From positions 1 to 6,801 of the forward strand of contig URRK01000090.1 of the NCBI GenBank assembly GCA_900550315.1: 6,801 nucleotides of DNA, written 5' to 3'. The number at the start of each line of letters is the position of its first letter. The stretch's first letter is position 1. The position numbers and the translations under genes were made by a program. This document shows positions 6,374-6,801 of the stretch, one piece after another. The stretch comes from an uncultured Oscillospiraceae bacterium (lineage in GTDB: Bacteria; Bacillota; Clostridia; Oscillospirales; Acutalibacteraceae). The notes under the pieces were generated by a model, which ran no database searches, was not told the DNA's origin, and saw only the letters and a program-made list of their open reading frames with translations.

Positions 6374-6446
6374 CCCGGCCGGCACCAGGCAAACCCAAAC
6401 GGGGCAAACAGGCACTAACTAAAAAAATTTTGGTTAAAAGCGGCGT

Positions 6447-6801
6447 TTAAAATTCTACGCCCCGCCGGGCGGTAACGCCCCTTTCAAAGGGGTGGCGAAC
6501 AGCGTTAAACGCAGTAATGTAGTCGGCAATGGCGCAAAGCTCTGCTACCGGGCGGTGCCCGGTAACAACAATTTCGCAGTTTTTGGCGCCGGCTAACAGT
6601 GCTTGCAGCCTTTTTGCCGGCAGCAGGTTTAAACTCGGCAGGTCGCCGGCTTCGTCTAAAACAATTAAACCAAAGCTTTGGCTTTGGTTTAAAGCACTTT
6701 GCAGCAGGCTTTGGTAAGCGGCGGCAAGGCGCTCCTGCTCCGGTTTAGTTGGGGCGCGGTGCAGGGAATAGGGCTCGGCCGAACAGGCGTACTGCACCCC
6801 T
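6447..6801 (-). CDS. Cob(I)yrinic acid a,c-diamide adenosyltransferase (partial, N-terminus off the right edge)
   Basis: This enzyme (CobA/CobO/BtuR family) transfers the 5'-deoxyadenosyl group of ATP to cob(I)alamin or its precursor, giving the adenosyl form of B12. The minus strand reads through from the window edge, giving 117 C-terminal residues ending at TAA 6449-6447. Family marks are GLIVLDEAGDL (the Walker B-like VLDE), CEIVVTGHRPVAELCAIADYIT (matching the VLTGR..P.EL...AD segment), and the C-terminal RHPFERGVTARRGVEF, which matches the family's KHPF..G..AR.GIEF ending. The N-terminal P-loop lies outside the window, and a GTG at 6797 is only an internal codon here. Family proteins are usually about 170-200 residues, so more than half is visible. 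It is convergent with nadE. Whether neighbouring B12 genes or a cobalamin riboswitch lie upstream cannot be seen. Confidence 0.9.
   Translation of the reverse strand, partial: GVQYACSAEPYSLHRAPTKPEQERLAAAYQSLLQSALNQSQSFGLIVLDEAGDLPSLNLLPAKRLQALLAGAKNCEIVVTGHRPVAELCAIADYITAFNAVRHPFERGVTARRGVEF

Larger units (their letters stand above)
6104..6446. other. Structured 343-nt intergenic region between convergent nadE and adenosyltransferase genes
   Basis: No credible gene is present; short frames here lack ribosome binding sites and family motifs. The region holds three hairpins (at 6125, 6225 and 6273), a 12-nt direct repeat AAAAGCTTGCCG (6302-6313 and 6362-6373), a 10-nt repeat TGCCGCCCGG (6226-6235 and 6369-6378), and a C-run flanked by GCCAACC copies (6343-6361). 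The last ~70 nt before the adenosyltransferase stop hold a weak A/T-rich hairpin at 6416-6436 and nothing else I can name. Confidence 0.7.

Noticed and set aside
6220..6450. Plus-strand frame of 76 residues in the intergenic region
   Set aside because: It starts inside the 12-bp terminator hairpin, lacks a ribosome binding site, is rich in Lys, Ala and Pro as expected of random translation, and runs through both hairpins and the C-run.

Overview
The window looks like chromosomal DNA of a Gram-positive anaerobe, most likely of the class Clostridia (Oscillospirales/Ruminococcaceae-like). This is inferred from strong AGGAGG-type ribosome binding sites, a clostridial-type citrate synthase, a HAD phosphatase with a DFNGT motif, a pseudouridine synthase with an NRIDRNTGG motif, and close same-strand packing of genes. 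All six stop codons visible are TAA. There is no transposase, integrase, phage gene, CRISPR array, tRNA or rRNA.

Layout. (1) The left edge holds the 5' two-thirds or so of a citrate synthase gene on the minus strand, starting at 742 and running off the window. (2) A 197-nt divergent regulatory region (743-939) carries an extended -10 promoter for citrate synthase and a near-consensus sigma-A promoter facing right. (3) Five plus-strand genes follow: an AraC-family regulator with a cupin sensor domain, an RluA/RluD-family pseudouridine synthase, a HAD phosphatase or phosphoglucomutase-like protein, a small alpha/beta-hydrolase esterase, and a full-length glutamine-dependent NAD+ synthase. Gaps are 30, -14 (overlap), 55 and 14 nt, so they are probably one transcription unit. 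(4) A 343-nt non-coding region (6104-6446) is full of hairpins and repeats: two terminator-like hairpins facing right and one facing left. (5) The right edge holds the 3' end of a cob(I)yrinic acid a,c-diamide adenosyltransferase gene on the minus strand.

How the genes fit together. Citrate synthase feeds carbon to citrate and 2-oxoglutarate, NadE completes NAD+ synthesis using glutamine nitrogen, and the adenosyltransferase makes the adenosylated form of the B12 corrinoid. These are core or cofactor metabolism genes. The regulator sits divergently from citrate synthase and could control it, but no sequence proves this. The operon mixes RNA modification, phosphatase, esterase and NAD synthesis with no single obvious pathway.

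I found no convincing new multi-gene system. The points most worth a second look are the araC leader (a 13-codon upstream ORF ending in tandem TGA codons just before a TTG start), the Asn replacement in the HAD catalytic motif, and the highly structured convergent intergenic region, which has a potential two-tier G-quadruplex on the minus strand.
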